The notes: generated from the letters alone by a model not told the origin. Numbered from the stretch's first letter, positions 1 through 10,286 are shown. The stretch is DNA of 64,000 nucleotides from Clostridia bacterium (GCA_017560085.1 JAFYPA010000003.1:1-64000), one strand, 5' to 3'. A program made the numbers and translations.

Positions 1-46
1 GTATGTAAAGCAGGGCGATTATTATATTGAGGTCAAGGGAATCTGA
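1..46 (+). CDS. 3' end of an unidentified gene (partial)
   Basis: The second frame is open from the window edge and ends at a TGA at 44-46, giving a C-terminal fragment YVKQGDYYIEVKGI. It is too short to identify. It is followed by an intrinsic terminator at 125-161, which supports it as a genuine gene end. Function unknown. Confidence 0.4.
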   Translation, partial: YVKQGDYYIEVKGI

Positions 47-124
47 CATTCGCGATTTGCATAAAATACTAAGCGGTGTATAGGCTATTCCGCACAATGA
101 ATTATACGAAATGAATAAAAATAC

Positions 125-161
125 GGGACTGCGGCAGGGCAATTTGCTGCAGTCCCTTTTT
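125..161. terminator. intrinsic terminator between converging genes
   Basis: GGGACTGC (125-132) pairs with GCAGTCCC (149-156), and the inner bases extend the stem. A T-run follows on the plus strand. It lies between the end of the left partial gene and the end of the AraC gene on the minus strand. Confidence 0.8.
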
Positions 162-164
162 GCG

Positions 165-1007
165 TTATTTTTTTGATTTCAGCAAGGCTTCACGGTAGTC
201 GGAGGGGTAAACTCCGAACTCCTTTTTGAAGTCTGTGGAGAAATAGCTCTGGTCACAGTAGTGCAGGGTATGGGCGATATCCGACACGGTTTTGTCGGTG
301 GATTCAAGAAGCTGTCTTGCGCTTTCAAGCCGTGCCTTGCGGATGTATTTCGTGGGGGTTATTCCGTATCTTTCACGGAAGAGCTTTGTTGCGGTACGCT
401 CTGTTATTCCGAGGTGCTCGGATGCCTTGCGAAGTACTATTTTTTCCTGCAGGAAGGTGTCTATATACTGCTTGAGATTTGCCGCCTTTGTCTGCTCGGA
501 GGCAGGCTCTGCGGTGCTTTTTGCGCTTACGGCAAGCATAATGTCAAGCATTGCGTGGGTGCATATTCCGATATCGTCCTCGCCCTCCTTTTCAAGCTCG
601 GAAAGTACCTTTTCGAATATGGAATACACATTGACATTCCGCACAAGAAATTCGGTTCCCGACGGCATAAAGGCATCAAAAAGCGATTGAACGTAATCTC
701 CGTTTACGGAAAACCACAGCTTGACGTAAGGGTCCTTTTTGTCCGCTCCGTAGTGGGTGGGGACTCCCTTGGGAATCACAATGCAATCACCCTTGGAGAG
801 CTTTACCGTTATGTCGCCGCACTCGAGGAATCCGCTTCCGCTGACTATATATTCGAAAAGCCAGTTGTCGCGTACCTTGACAAATTCGTATCTCGGGTCG
901 GGATAAACAATGCCCGCTCCGTACACCTGCATAAAGCATTTACCCGGATTGTAGGGCGTTGAGCGTATATATTTTTCGTTGAAGGGTGGAAAAATCAGCT
1001 TGGGCAT
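165..1007 (-). CDS. AraC family transcriptional regulator
   Basis: 280 residues, a usual length for AraC regulators with an N-terminal cupin-like sensor. Roughly residues 1-150 form the beta-rich sensing half (for example SGSGFLECGDITVKLSKGD), and about 180-280 are the paired helix-turn-helix region ending in the typical YCDQSYFSTDFKKEFGVYPSDYR signature. It probably binds a sugar-like effector and activates transcription. It is divergent from the giant secreted SGNH/dockerin gene at 1342, so that gene is the obvious candidate target; this is inferred from position only. An AAAGG box lies about 9 bases before the ATG. Confidence 0.9.
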   Translation of the reverse strand: MPKLIFPPFNEKYIRSTPYNPGKCFMQVYGAGIVYPDPRYEFVKVRDNWLFEYIVSGSGFLECGDITVKLSKGDCIVIPKGVPTHYGADKKDPYVKLWFSVNGDYVQSLFDAFMPSGTEFLVRNVNVYSIFEKVLSELEKEGEDDIGICTHAMLDIMLAVSAKSTAEPASEQTKAANLKQYIDTFLQEKIVLRKASEHLGITERTATKLFRERYGITPTKYIRKARLESARQLLESTDKTVSDIAHTLHYCDQSYFSTDFKKEFGVYPSDYREALLKSKK

Positions 1008-1271
1008 AATTCTCTGCCTTTCTTTTTGTCGGATTTTGATTTGATTATATCATAATGGTGTGAAAAATAAAGCGAAAAAAGTAAATTTTGTGTTCAAATC
1101 TTTATAAAGCGTGCAGTAAAACTAATTGCGGAGAAAAACTTTAATTACCGATTTTCAAGGATACTTTGTGCGTTTTCAACAAGTTTCCGACAGAAAAATG
1201 TCATAGTCTACAAAAATAAAAAACGCACTTCAAAAAGGCAAAAAAACTTATGAAGAGAGTAAAAAAACACA

Positions 1272-1300
1272 TTGACAGAATGACTGTTTTTATATATAAT
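1272..1300 (+). promoter_or_regulatory. sigma-A promoter of the giant secreted protein
   Basis: TTGACA (1272-1277) and TATAAT (1295-1300) with a 17-base spacer, a perfect consensus. The ribosome binding site AGGAGG lies at 1331-1336 before the ATG at 1342. The rest of the 334-base gap (1008-1341) is AT-rich with no further gene. Confidence 0.85.
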
Positions 1301-1341
1301 ATATAATTAAGGAATAAAATCCAAATCATAAGGAGGAAACT

Positions 1342-4300
1342 ATGAAAAAATTCCTATCAATCATGCTTGCAGCGCTTCTTTCGCTGACATCCATGAGCGC
1401 AGTTGCTTTTGCAAAGGACGATGCTTCGGTCGAAGAAGAAGCTGATGTTCAGGCAGAAAGCACAACACTTATCTCGCAGGTAACTGCGAAGGGATCAAAA
1501 ATCCCCAACACATACGCAAAAATCAAGAACGGCCAGGACATTAACCTCGGCTACTTCGGCGGCTCCGTAACCAACGGTTACGCAGGTACAAACCAGTACA
1601 GCCCCGTTGCTCCTTCGCAGGGCGTTAACTGCTGGAGAGGTCTTTCACAGGTATGGCTTGCTGAAACCTACGGTGTTCCCAATGGTGTTACCATTATGGA
1701 AACCAACGGTAACAACTTCAATGCCGACGGTACACCCAAGAAGTACCACGCAGGTCTCGGCGGTACAGGTATTGACCTTAACTTCTACAGAGCAGATACA
1801 GCTCTCGGTCTTTCCACAGACAATCCCGTAGACCTTCTCTTCATCGAGTTCTCCATCAACGACAGCTATGAGGGAACTACATACGACAAGGGTGCGTACT
1901 TTATGGAATCCACTCTCCGTATGATTCGTGAAAAGTGCCCCACAACGGATATCGTTGTTATGATTACAACCGACCACGGTAAGCTTGCAGCTTCCAACGG
2001 CGGTACAACTCTCAACATGAACGCTCAGGCTCACGTTGACGTTGCAGAATACTATGGTATTCCGTGGTTCTGGTTCGGTCAGTATATGTATGAATTCCTC
2101 GTTTCCGAAAACGAAAAGCTTGGCAACGGAAGAGTTCTTCCTTCCTCTAACTCCGAGCTTTGGATGACATACATGGCAGACGGATGTCACCCCTCTCCCA
2201 AGGGTTATGCGAAGTACTATGAATTCCTTCGTGATAACTTCCTTATCCAGAACCTTGATGACAATGACAACTTCACAACAGAAATCGTAAACTACACTGT
2301 TCCCGAGGTTCCCTACAACCAGACACAGGAATTCTACGACAACTTCAAGTCATTCCATCCCAATTCAAACACTCAGTATTACAACGTTCCCCTTCGTAAG
2401 GATTCCACAAACGTAGCTCCCGGTCTTATCCGTAACTTCGGAAAGAGCGGCTACGGCTACAATCCCGACGGTGGCGTAATCAAGGCTGATACATACTCCA
2501 ACCCCGGTCTTTCCTTCTCTGTTAAGGTTAAGTCCAAGAGTGCGGGTGTATTCTATACGGGACATCCCACACAGGGTCTTATTCAGTACAGAATTGACGG
2601 TGGCGAATGGAAGTATCATAACATGTACAGGTCTTCACAGAACACCAACGAATTCTTTATGTTCTTTGAAGCACTTGAGGAAAAAGAGCGTGTTATCGAT
2701 ATCATCCTTCGTAAGACATTAAACGGTGACGACTTCAGATTCAGAGGCATTTTCGTTGACGGTGACAGCGAAGGCTTCGGTGCTGAAATCCTTGAGGGCG
2801 CTCCCAATAAGACACCTCTCAACGAAAACGTAGTCGTTCCTACTGTTCTTACTCCCGAGCTTCTTAACACAAAGGTATCAGGTAACGGTTATACAAACCA
2901 GGGCGCAAACTTCAACGTATACCACCTCGGTATCACAGACTCCGATGTTCTCCGTTACATTCCCAATCCTGCAAGCTCTGATGTTGTAACATCCGACTGC
3001 TACAACGGTACATTCGGTTCTATCACACTTCCCCAGTATCAGTATGCGGTTATCAGATACTACTACGAGCTTGAGCCCGGTACAACAGAAGCTAATGCTG
3101 TAGGCAACAGACCCTCCATTAACTTCCTCCAGCTCGCAAACGGTAACCCCAAGAGCCAGAGAATCAACTCTGCCGACAAGCTTATCCTCGGCGGTACAGG
3201 CGCACACAACGCAATCATCGACCTTAATGCAATCGTTGCAAGAACAGGTCACACAGGAAACCTCAAGCAGATGCACTTCAATCCCTTCGGTGAAGGCGTT
3301 AAGGGCTCCAGCCTTGTTTCCACAGAAATGATGAACGTTGAGTCCATCTCCTTCTATGCAGAATATCCTTACGGCGACCTTATGGAAGTTGAGGTGCCCG
3401 TTGCAAAGAATATCACAAGCACAGAAACAGCACTTTCTCTTGACGGCTATCAGCTTCTTCCCTCCGCTCACAAGTACGCTACAATCAAGTACACAGCGAC
3501 AGAGGATGCAAAGATTACCTTCAAGTTTGACAAGCTCTACGATCTTTCCGCAAAGACAGATACAAAGACATTCGCTATAGATGTAGCGGCTCCCGCTTCC
3601 AAGAATGAAGTTGTTATCAACCTCGAGGAAATCGCAAAGAGCGGTCAGATGTACTACTACAACGATGTAGACCTTCTCTCCGACAAGGCTGTTACAATCG
3701 AAAGCATCGAATTCTCCGTAAACTATCCCGACCCCGATGCACAGTTTGAGGTTAAGTTCGATGCTAACGGCGGTACAGGTGTTGTTCCCGAAACAATGCT
3801 CTGCAGCATCGGTCAGAACGTAAATCTTCCCGCAGCAACTCTCGAAAAGGGCACACAGCTCTTCCTCGGTTGGGCTACAACTCCCGATGCACTCGAAACA
3901 ATCAGCACATTCAGCGTTCCCGTTGGCGGAATTACACTTTACGCTATCTATGCTGATGCGGCAACACTTACATACGACGCAAACGGCGGTACAGGTACTG
4001 TTCCCTCCAGTGTTAAGGTTCTCGTTGGCAGAGCTACAACTCTCGTAGGCGCAGATCTTAAGAAGGACGGTGCGGTATTCGTAGGCTGGGGCACAACTCC
4101 CACAGCTACAACAACCGTTTCCGAAATCACAATGACTGAGGAAGGCGTAACGGTATACGCCGTTTATAAGGAGCTTCAGAAGGTTTACGTTACAAATAAC
4201 GAATCCGGCAAGTTCACATACAACGGCACAGAGGTTACAGCTGACTATACATCTCTCACAGATGCTCTCGCGGCTCTCGGCTCAAACGGCGGTCACATCA

Positions 4301-7300
4301 TCTTCACAGGTCACTTCACAGAAACAAGCTTCTTTAATAAAACCGTTTCCTCCGCTCCCATCATTATCCTCGAAGGTGCGGATGCCGAAGCAAAGCTCAG
4401 AGGCGAATCCACAAGTGCAGTTAACATGAAGCCCAACTGTAACGTTACACTTAACAATGTAACATTCATCAAGGGTATCAACGAAAACGGCGGTACTACC
4501 GACGTTTATATGAACGGTAACGGCAAGGAAGTAGTATTCGGACCGGGTACAAAGATTTATGCTGAAAACGGCAGAAACACATATGTTTGCGGCAATGAAT
4601 CCACTCTCCAGGGTTATACCTTCAAGAAGGTTGTAATCTACGATATCAAGGTTTCCGGCAACTTCCACCTTACACAGTACAACAACAACTCCTCCGGCAA
4701 CCTCTACTATGAAATCAACGGTGGTTCCGTAAATCCCGTTCAGGCAGGTACACTCAGCTTCTCTGCACGAACAGCTAACCACACAGGTAACATCACTGTT
4801 GTTGTAAACGCAGATGCACTCGGCGGTACTCCCACAATCAACATTGACAAGAGCGGTACTGTTAAGACAGTGGTTTCAGGTGCTACAACAGTTATCGTTA
4901 ACAACGGTCTTGCTTTCGCAAAGACATATACAATTGACCCCAAGTTCAAGTATATCGTTAAGTCCGGCAACGGCGGTAAGGTAACACTTGCGGCAGAAGG
5001 CAGCGCATCCTACGCTCCTACATTCCTTATCAAGGCTAACAATCCCGCAAGCGCAATTAAGATTAACGGCGAAGAGGTTGAGGCTGTAAACGGCGAATAT
5101 CTCTTTATGCCCAAGAGCGCAGGCGAATTCAAGGTTGAATACGCAGGTGCAACAAAGGTTTACGCAAGCTCCACAGGTAAGATTACAATCGACGGCAAGG
5201 AATACGCGGCTTCCAAGACAATCGCTGAAGCAGTTCAGGGTCTTGATGCAAACGGCGGTACAATCTACTTCGACGGTGTACAGTCCTACTTTGCAGTTGA
5301 GGATGCTTCCAAGCTCGGCTTCAAGAGCCTCACAGTAAGAGGTGTAAGCGACAACGCAATTCTTCTCTGTGATACAAAGAGCCAGACAGAAGGCTTCGGC
5401 TGTAATGTTTCAATCGAGCACTGTCATGTTCAGGAATCCGCAAACAAGGATGTATGGCTCAGAACAGGTGCGGCAGTTGTTACATTCGGTAACCCCGCAG
5501 ATGACTTCGTTATGAAGTATCTCAATATCGACGGCTCCGAAGGCTCTGCACAGGCAGTTGTTACATCCTCCGCAGGTAAGTACGTAATCAACAGCTTGTC
5601 CTTCAGCAATCTCGGTCGTGACTGGTCCGGTACACATAACACAAACGTTGTTGCTGAAATCAACGGCGGTAAGGTTAATGCAAACGGTATCGGTGCTTAC
5701 TACTCAACAAGCGGTACTCACACACTCAACGCAAGCATAGCTATTACCGTTAACGGTGCTAAGCTCAACGGCACAAACATCAACTTCAAGACAGGTGCCA
5801 GCGTAATCAACGGCAACACAATCCTCGTATTCAATGACGGTGCAAAGTCTCTCCAGAGCTACACAATCTCCAATGTTGGATATATCGTAGATGCTCCCGC
5901 GGGAATCAAGGTTGAAATCGCAACAATCGGCAGCTCCACAGTAGCTCCCACATTCAAGCTTATCCCCGGCGAAGGCGTTGAAAAGGTATTTGTAAACAAG
6001 GCAGAAATTGCTCCCGTAAACGGCGTTTACACATACACACCCTCTGCAACAGGTACACTTCTCGTTGAAGCAGACCTTGTTCTTCCCAAGATTACATTCT
6101 CCAAGGGCGATGCTACAACAGGTACAGCTCCCGACGCAATCAGCGCTCAGGCAGGTGCCCAGGTAACACTTCCCACTTGTGACCTTGCAAAGGAAGGCTA
6201 TGTATTCGCAGGCTGGTCCGAAACAGAAGGCTCTCTTATCGCAATCTCCGGCGCATATACAATGCCCGAGGGCGATGTAACACTTTACCCCGTATTTATG
6301 GTTGAGGGTACAGTATTTGCTAACACAGACAAGTCCGGCACACTTACGGTTGACGGTATTACCTATCCCGCATACGACACGGTTGAAGACGCAGTTGCGG
6401 CTCTCGGTGCAAAGGGCGGTAAGGTAATCTTCAAGGGTGCGGCTGACATTGCAAAGTACTATCCCAAGATGACAGGCACAGCATCCTACGAGCTCGTAGG
6501 TATTAACAAGGACGAGGCGTTCATCAAGATTTCAGGCGGTATCACAGCAATGACCGCAAATATGGCGTATGACAACCTCACATTCCTCCTTCCCGCAAAG
6601 TCTGACAATACATACGCTGACCCCTACATCAACGGTAACGGTAAGACACTTACACTCGGTGCAAATATCGAATACTATAAGGAATCCGGTTATAACACAA
6701 ATACACCTACAGAAAGCAAACAGGTATTCAAGGGTATGATGGGCGGCGGTAAGCTCATTATGAACGGTGGTTACATCGGTGATACATTCCATATGGGTGC
6801 ATACAACAATAACTCCAGCGGTAACGTATACCTTGAAATCAACGGTGGTAAGGTTAGCGGCAGTGTTCAGCTCGGCGCACTCAGATTCAATGCAGGTACA
6901 CACACACATACCGGTAACATTACTGTTGTTATCAACGGCGGTGAAGTTGCAAAGAAGATTTGTGTTGACCAGTCTGCTTCTATTATCACAAACGTAACAG
7001 GTGCGGTTTCCGCTATCTTCAACAACGGTATGGCTGAAGGCTTCACAATCGACCCCAAGGTTGAGTACATCCTCAAGTCCGCAAACGGCGGTAAGGTAAC
7101 ACTTGCTGAAGAAGGCAGCGAAACAGCAGCTCCCAAGTTCCACATCGCAACAGCGGCTACAAACAACATCCTCATTAACGGCGAGGCTGTTGAGGCTGTA
7201 AACGGTGAATACGACTTCACACCTGCAGACAAGGGTACATTCGTAATCACATACGAAGAAAAGCCCGCAGACGTTGACTTCGAAATCACATTCGGTGATA

Positions 7301-7767
7301 AGGCTGAAGGTTCCAATGTAGTTGTTGACACGGAAACAGGTTACGACGGAAGAGCAATCCTCGTTATTGAAGGTCTTGAGCCCATCCACCTTGAGGGTGC
7401 AGATGAAGGCGATGCTGACATCACAAAGATAGTTTCTCTCCCCTCCGGCACATATACATTCGAGGTTAAGAAGCCCGGCTACATTACATACACAGGCACA
7501 GTTACTGTTGACAAGGGCGTAGTTACAATGGACGAAATTCCCGCACTTATCGGTGGTGACATCAAGGGCTCCTTCGATGAAACCTACGGTGACGGCAAGA
7601 TTGACCTTGACGACTTCATCAGAGTTCTCCGTGGCTTTGCAGACAGCGAAAACGCTACTGCACTCCGTCAGGTAGTTGACATCAACGAAGACGGCGTAAT
7701 CACGGTTGCTGACCTTGCGGTTATCAAGGCTAACTTCGGCAAGACCGCAGATGCTTACACAAAGTAA
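1342..7767 (+). CDS. giant secreted SGNH hydrolase with InlB-like repeats and C-terminal dockerin
   Basis: 2,141 residues. A signal peptide occupies about residues 1-24 (ending SAVAFA). An SGNH/GDSL-type hydrolase domain follows at about 55-310: GGSVT with Ser75, SIND with Asn173, and a DGCH block with Asp280 and His283, the usual catalytic set. It would act outside the cell, probably as a carbohydrate esterase. A beta-sandwich-like region leads to InlB/Listeria-Bacteroides-type repeats (about 803, 874 and 1582; FDANGGTG...GW). Three long beta-rich modules begin near 948, 1273 and 1657, each with a DALAALGSNGG-like start and IFxG strand, resembling parallel beta-helix. The end (about 2073-2141) is a type I dockerin with two Ca-binding F-hand segments. 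There is no LPXTG or SLH anchor, so attachment is probably through a cohesin partner that is not in the window. Consensus promoter and strong ribosome binding site suggest high expression. Confidence 0.88.
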   Translation: MKKFLSIMLAALLSLTSMSAVAFAKDDASVEEEADVQAESTTLISQVTAKGSKIPNTYAKIKNGQDINLGYFGGSVTNGYAGTNQYSPVAPSQGVNCWRGLSQVWLAETYGVPNGVTIMETNGNNFNADGTPKKYHAGLGGTGIDLNFYRADTALGLSTDNPVDLLFIEFSINDSYEGTTYDKGAYFMESTLRMIREKCPTTDIVVMITTDHGKLAASNGGTTLNMNAQAHVDVAEYYGIPWFWFGQYMYEFLVSENEKLGNGRVLPSSNSELWMTYMADGCHPSPKGYAKYYEFLRDNFLIQNLDDNDNFTTEIVNYTVPEVPYNQTQEFYDNFKSFHPNSNTQYYNVPLRKDSTNVAPGLIRNFGKSGYGYNPDGGVIKADTYSNPGLSFSVKVKSKSAGVFYTGHPTQGLIQYRIDGGEWKYHNMYRSSQNTNEFFMFFEALEEKERVIDIILRKTLNGDDFRFRGIFVDGDSEGFGAEILEGAPNKTPLNENVVVPTVLTPELLNTKVSGNGYTNQGANFNVYHLGITDSDVLRYIPNPASSDVVTSDCYNGTFGSITLPQYQYAVIRYYYELEPGTTEANAVGNRPSINFLQLANGNPKSQRINSADKLILGGTGAHNAIIDLNAIVARTGHTGNLKQMHFNPFGEGVKGSSLVSTEMMNVESISFYAEYPYGDLMEVEVPVAKNITSTETALSLDGYQLLPSAHKYATIKYTATEDAKITFKFDKLYDLSAKTDTKTFAIDVAAPASKNEVVINLEEIAKSGQMYYYNDVDLLSDKAVTIESIEFSVNYPDPDAQFEVKFDANGGTGVVPETMLCSIGQNVNLPAATLEKGTQLFLGWATTPDALETISTFSVPVGGITLYAIYADAATLTYDANGGTGTVPSSVKVLVGRATTLVGADLKKDGAVFVGWGTTPTATTTVSEITMTEEGVTVYAVYKELQKVYVTNNESGKFTYNGTEVTADYTSLTDALAALGSNGGHIIFTGHFTETSFFNKTVSSAPIIILEGADAEAKLRGESTSAVNMKPNCNVTLNNVTFIKGINENGGTTDVYMNGNGKEVVFGPGTKIYAENGRNTYVCGNESTLQGYTFKKVVIYDIKVSGNFHLTQYNNNSSGNLYYEINGGSVNPVQAGTLSFSARTANHTGNITVVVNADALGGTPTINIDKSGTVKTVVSGATTVIVNNGLAFAKTYTIDPKFKYIVKSGNGGKVTLAAEGSASYAPTFLIKANNPASAIKINGEEVEAVNGEYLFMPKSAGEFKVEYAGATKVYASSTGKITIDGKEYAASKTIAEAVQGLDANGGTIYFDGVQSYFAVEDASKLGFKSLTVRGVSDNAILLCDTKSQTEGFGCNVSIEHCHVQESANKDVWLRTGAAVVTFGNPADDFVMKYLNIDGSEGSAQAVVTSSAGKYVINSLSFSNLGRDWSGTHNTNVVAEINGGKVNANGIGAYYSTSGTHTLNASIAITVNGAKLNGTNINFKTGASVINGNTILVFNDGAKSLQSYTISNVGYIVDAPAGIKVEIATIGSSTVAPTFKLIPGEGVEKVFVNKAEIAPVNGVYTYTPSATGTLLVEADLVLPKITFSKGDATTGTAPDAISAQAGAQVTLPTCDLAKEGYVFAGWSETEGSLIAISGAYTMPEGDVTLYPVFMVEGTVFANTDKSGTLTVDGITYPAYDTVEDAVAALGAKGGKVIFKGAADIAKYYPKMTGTASYELVGINKDEAFIKISGGITAMTANMAYDNLTFLLPAKSDNTYADPYINGNGKTLTLGANIEYYKESGYNTNTPTESKQVFKGMMGGGKLIMNGGYIGDTFHMGAYNNNSSGNVYLEINGGKVSGSVQLGALRFNAGTHTHTGNITVVINGGEVAKKICVDQSASIITNVTGAVSAIFNNGMAEGFTIDPKVEYILKSANGGKVTLAEEGSETAAPKFHIATAATNNILINGEAVEAVNGEYDFTPADKGTFVITYEEKPADVDFEITFGDKAEGSNVVVDTETGYDGRAILVIEGLEPIHLEGADEGDADITKIVSLPSGTYTFEVKKPGYITYTGTVTVDKGVVTMDEIPALIGGDIKGSFDETYGDGKIDLDDFIRVLRGFADSENATALRQVVDINEDGVITVADLAVIKANFGKTADAYTK

Positions 7768-7795
7768 TTCCAAGGGTTAATCCGAAAAAATTAAT

Positions 7796-7821
7796 GGGGT
7801 GGCGAAAGCCATCCCATTTTT
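7796..7821 (+). terminator. terminator of the giant gene
   Basis: GGGGTGGC, GAAA loop, GCCATCCC, then a T-rich tract; it lies 28 bases after the stop of the dockerin protein. Confidence 0.8.
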
Positions 7822-7844
7822 ATATGCCTTGTTCAGCAATAAAA

Positions 7845-7878
7845 AATCCCTTGGATAAATTTCCAAGGGATTGATTTT
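7845..7878. terminator. bidirectional terminator
   Basis: AATCCCTTGG (7845-7854) pairs with CCAAGGGATT (7863-7872), flanked by A-run and T-run on both sides. It ends the minus-strand BNR/M14 transcript and backs up the giant gene's terminator. Confidence 0.85.
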
Positions 7879-9057
7879 TTACCACGTCGTTCCGTCGTCG
7901 TAGATTTTATGCTTGCCGTGGGACTCATCGGCACGAAGAATCAGCTTGTGCGGTGTTGAGCCCTCCGTGATGCATTTGCCTGCCCTTATATCCTCTTCGC
8001 GGAAGATTGCGAGGAACATTTCACTGTCGGTGTAGCGGTTTCTGTCGAAGGAAACATATACCGTGCCATCCTTTGTTATCATTCCCGCGGGGTAGGAAAC
8101 ATTAGGCTCCTTGTACAGAAGAAGCTTGTGAGGGAAGGTTTTTCCGCCGTCCTCGGAAAGGAAGGCTGTCATCTGATTTCTTTCGGAAAGATCTGTGCCC
8201 TCGGGATCGTTTGTGACAAGAAGCAGATTTCCCGACGGGAATGTAGCAAGGAAGCTTCTTGATGAGGTGTGATCCATCAGCTTTTTCGGCTCTGTCCACG
8301 TTCTGCCTCTGTCCTTGGAGAAGCAGATGGAGATTGCTTTTTCGTCTCGCAATGTCATAACAAGAGTTTTGTCGGGAAGCTCGGCGAGGGTGTTTTCGTC
8401 AAATGTGGTGTCGGGGTCGTTTGCTTTGCCTACAAGGGTAAAGCTTTCTCCGCCGTCGCTTGATGCATAAACACAGCTGTATTCAAGCTCGGGCAAATGA
8501 TTGAACTTGTGTCTTGTGATGTTCTTCCATATGGAAACGGGAAGAAGCATCTCACCCCAGGAGGTAACAATCGGGGGAGTTGCAAGAACACCGTGACAGA
8601 GTCTTCTCGGCTCTGACCACTTGAGCTTTTCCGCATCGGGATTGTCACAGGTTATGCACCATACACCGCCTCGTGAATCCCAGTAGATATAGGACTGCGC
8701 CCAGAAGAGCCACAGCTTTCCGCTTTCCTCTACAAACATAAGCGGTCCGTGGATTCTTACAGAATCGGAATGGTCTATTATCAGCTCATTCTCGTACCAG
8801 GTCTTGCCGTTGTCGTCGCTGTATATAAGAACGTTGTAGTTGTTGGGGGATTCGTCACCGACGTTTGAGTTGTCACCGCTGAAGGTGCAGTAAAGCCTTC
8901 CGCCCTTTGTCTTGACCGTGCAGGGCGCACTCTGCCACGCTCTTCCCGCACGTCTGTAGTGCTCGGCGTTGGCGTCCTCGCCCGTGTGGATGTTGGCGGG
9001 CTTTAATGAACAGTCCTTGTCGACTGTGAAGCTGTCTTCAAAAAATTCCTTGCTCAT
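7879..9057 (-). CDS. sialidase-fold (BNR repeat) protein 1
   Basis: 392 residues from the ATG at 9057, chosen because a GGAGG box sits just before it; an upstream ATG at 9087 would overlap the preceding gene. Four Asp-box motifs are visible (YSDDNGKTW, SSDGGESF, SKDRGRTW, SEDGGKTF), the hallmark of the six-bladed sialidase/neuraminidase propeller. No signal peptide, so probably cytoplasmic, acting on imported oligosaccharides. The family includes exo-sialidases (GH33) and other exo-hydrolases; the substrate cannot be set from sequence. It follows the M14-like gene by 2 bases and must be co-transcribed with it from the operator-bearing promoter at 10305. Confidence 0.85.
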   Translation of the reverse strand: MSKEFFEDSFTVDKDCSLKPANIHTGEDANAEHYRRAGRAWQSAPCTVKTKGGRLYCTFSGDNSNVGDESPNNYNVLIYSDDNGKTWYENELIIDHSDSVRIHGPLMFVEESGKLWLFWAQSYIYWDSRGGVWCITCDNPDAEKLKWSEPRRLCHGVLATPPIVTSWGEMLLPVSIWKNITRHKFNHLPELEYSCVYASSDGGESFTLVGKANDPDTTFDENTLAELPDKTLVMTLRDEKAISICFSKDRGRTWTEPKKLMDHTSSRSFLATFPSGNLLLVTNDPEGTDLSERNQMTAFLSEDGGKTFPHKLLLYKEPNVSYPAGMITKDGTVYVSFDRNRYTDSEMFLAIFREEDIRAGKCITEGSTPHKLILRADESHGKHKIYDDGTTW

Positions 9058-9059
9058 TT

Positions 9060-10256
9060 TTATTCCTCCGAAATCAGTTTGTCGCATATCGGCAGAAGCT
9101 GACGGGCGAATCTCTCAAGTCCCTTTTTGTCAATGGGGAAGTGTCTGCCCGCTTCCTTGTCGTACATAGCGTAGTGTGAGACCTCCATAGTCTGTGACTG
9201 ACCGTATCTCTTGGCATAGCCGTCAAAGTTTGTGGTCTTTACGGCAAAGTCGTCCCAGTATCTTCTTGTGGGAAGGAAGGAGGCTTCTTCATAAACGAGG
9301 TCTACAAAGCGGTGCTCTCTTTCATAGTCCTTGTCGGTTTTGTCGGGATTTGTGCTTATCGCCTGACAGATATCCCATCTGCCGTAGTTTGCAAGTCCCG
9401 AGTGAATATCAAGAAGGAAGGACGGCACGGGCTTTTGTGCTTCGAGCCAAGTGTGTATTGCCTTTGTGGTGGGAAGCGTCATTTCCTCCCAGTCACGGTT
9501 GGGGTTTATGTCTATTGTAAGATGTGTATCAAGTCCCTCTCTCCACGATGTCACACTCGCTACGGGGACAAAGTAAACCACGTATTTTTTGCGAAGCTCG
9601 GCAGCCTTTTCGTCGTCACCTGCAAGGAAACGCATCATAAGGTCACACATATGGCTTCCGTTGTTTTCGCTCACATGCTGTTGTCCCATAAAGAACATTG
9701 CCTTCTTTTGCGTGTCGGGCACGGAAAAGTCTGTAACGGTAAAGGCGTAAATTTCATCACCGCCCATATCGTTGCCGATGATTTCGGTTTTTATATATTT
9801 GTTTTCATCCGCAAACCCGAGAAGGTCACGGAACATTTCGGTTGTGTAATAATAAAGAACGGTAAACCAGCTTTCCTTTGCCTCAAGCTCCGATTCGAAA
9901 ACAAGGGAATTGCCTGCAATTTCGACATTTTCGATACGGCTCCAGTTTATTCTGTCGGTGCTTGTAAAAACGATATCCCTTGCACAGGTGATAAAGCATT
10001 CCCATTCAAGCTCGAAATTCGGATTCTTCAGAAGCTCGGGGTCGACCTTACTTTTGTCGTATTCCGGCCATTCAAGCCGAATCTTAACCTTTTCACCGAC
10101 CTCGCCCACAACCTTGGCGTGCCACATATGCCAGGTGTTTGTCTTGCCCTGGTTTATGATTCTGTCGGGAACATCGGGAGCACAGACGATATAACCGTCC
10201 CTGAGGATTCCTGTTGTGCTGCAGCCCTGCTCGGTTTTGCCTGTAAGATATGCCAT
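9060..10256 (-). CDS. M14-like zinc carboxypeptidase-fold protein
   Basis: 398 residues. Residues about 80-180 form a beta-rich N-terminal domain like that of M14 subfamilies with a leading sandwich domain. The peptidase half has HVSE (His194, Glu197), LLDIHSG (His285) as third zinc ligand, DINPNRDW (substrate-binding Asn-Arg) and a candidate catalytic Glu358 in QTMEVSHY. The zinc set is therefore intact. No signal peptide. M14 enzymes cleave C-terminal residues from peptides or peptidoglycan stems; in a glycosidase cluster it may process glycopeptide or amide-linked substrates (inference). First gene of a two-gene operon with the BNR protein at 7879. Confidence 0.82.
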   Translation of the reverse strand: MAYLTGKTEQGCSTTGILRDGYIVCAPDVPDRIINQGKTNTWHMWHAKVVGEVGEKVKIRLEWPEYDKSKVDPELLKNPNFELEWECFITCARDIVFTSTDRINWSRIENVEIAGNSLVFESELEAKESWFTVLYYYTTEMFRDLLGFADENKYIKTEIIGNDMGGDEIYAFTVTDFSVPDTQKKAMFFMGQQHVSENNGSHMCDLMMRFLAGDDEKAAELRKKYVVYFVPVASVTSWREGLDTHLTIDINPNRDWEEMTLPTTKAIHTWLEAQKPVPSFLLDIHSGLANYGRWDICQAISTNPDKTDKDYEREHRFVDLVYEEASFLPTRRYWDDFAVKTTNFDGYAKRYGQSQTMEVSHYAMYDKEAGRHFPIDKKGLERFARQLLPICDKLISEE

Positions 10257-10286
10257 ATTTTTATTCCTTTCTTACATAGGAAAATA

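Noticed and set aside
6532-7773. Long open frame on the minus strand inside the giant gene (413 residues)
   Set aside because: Cysteine/valine-rich shadow of the repeat-coding plus strand, no ribosome binding site and no family motif; the plus-strand gene is continuous and convincing.
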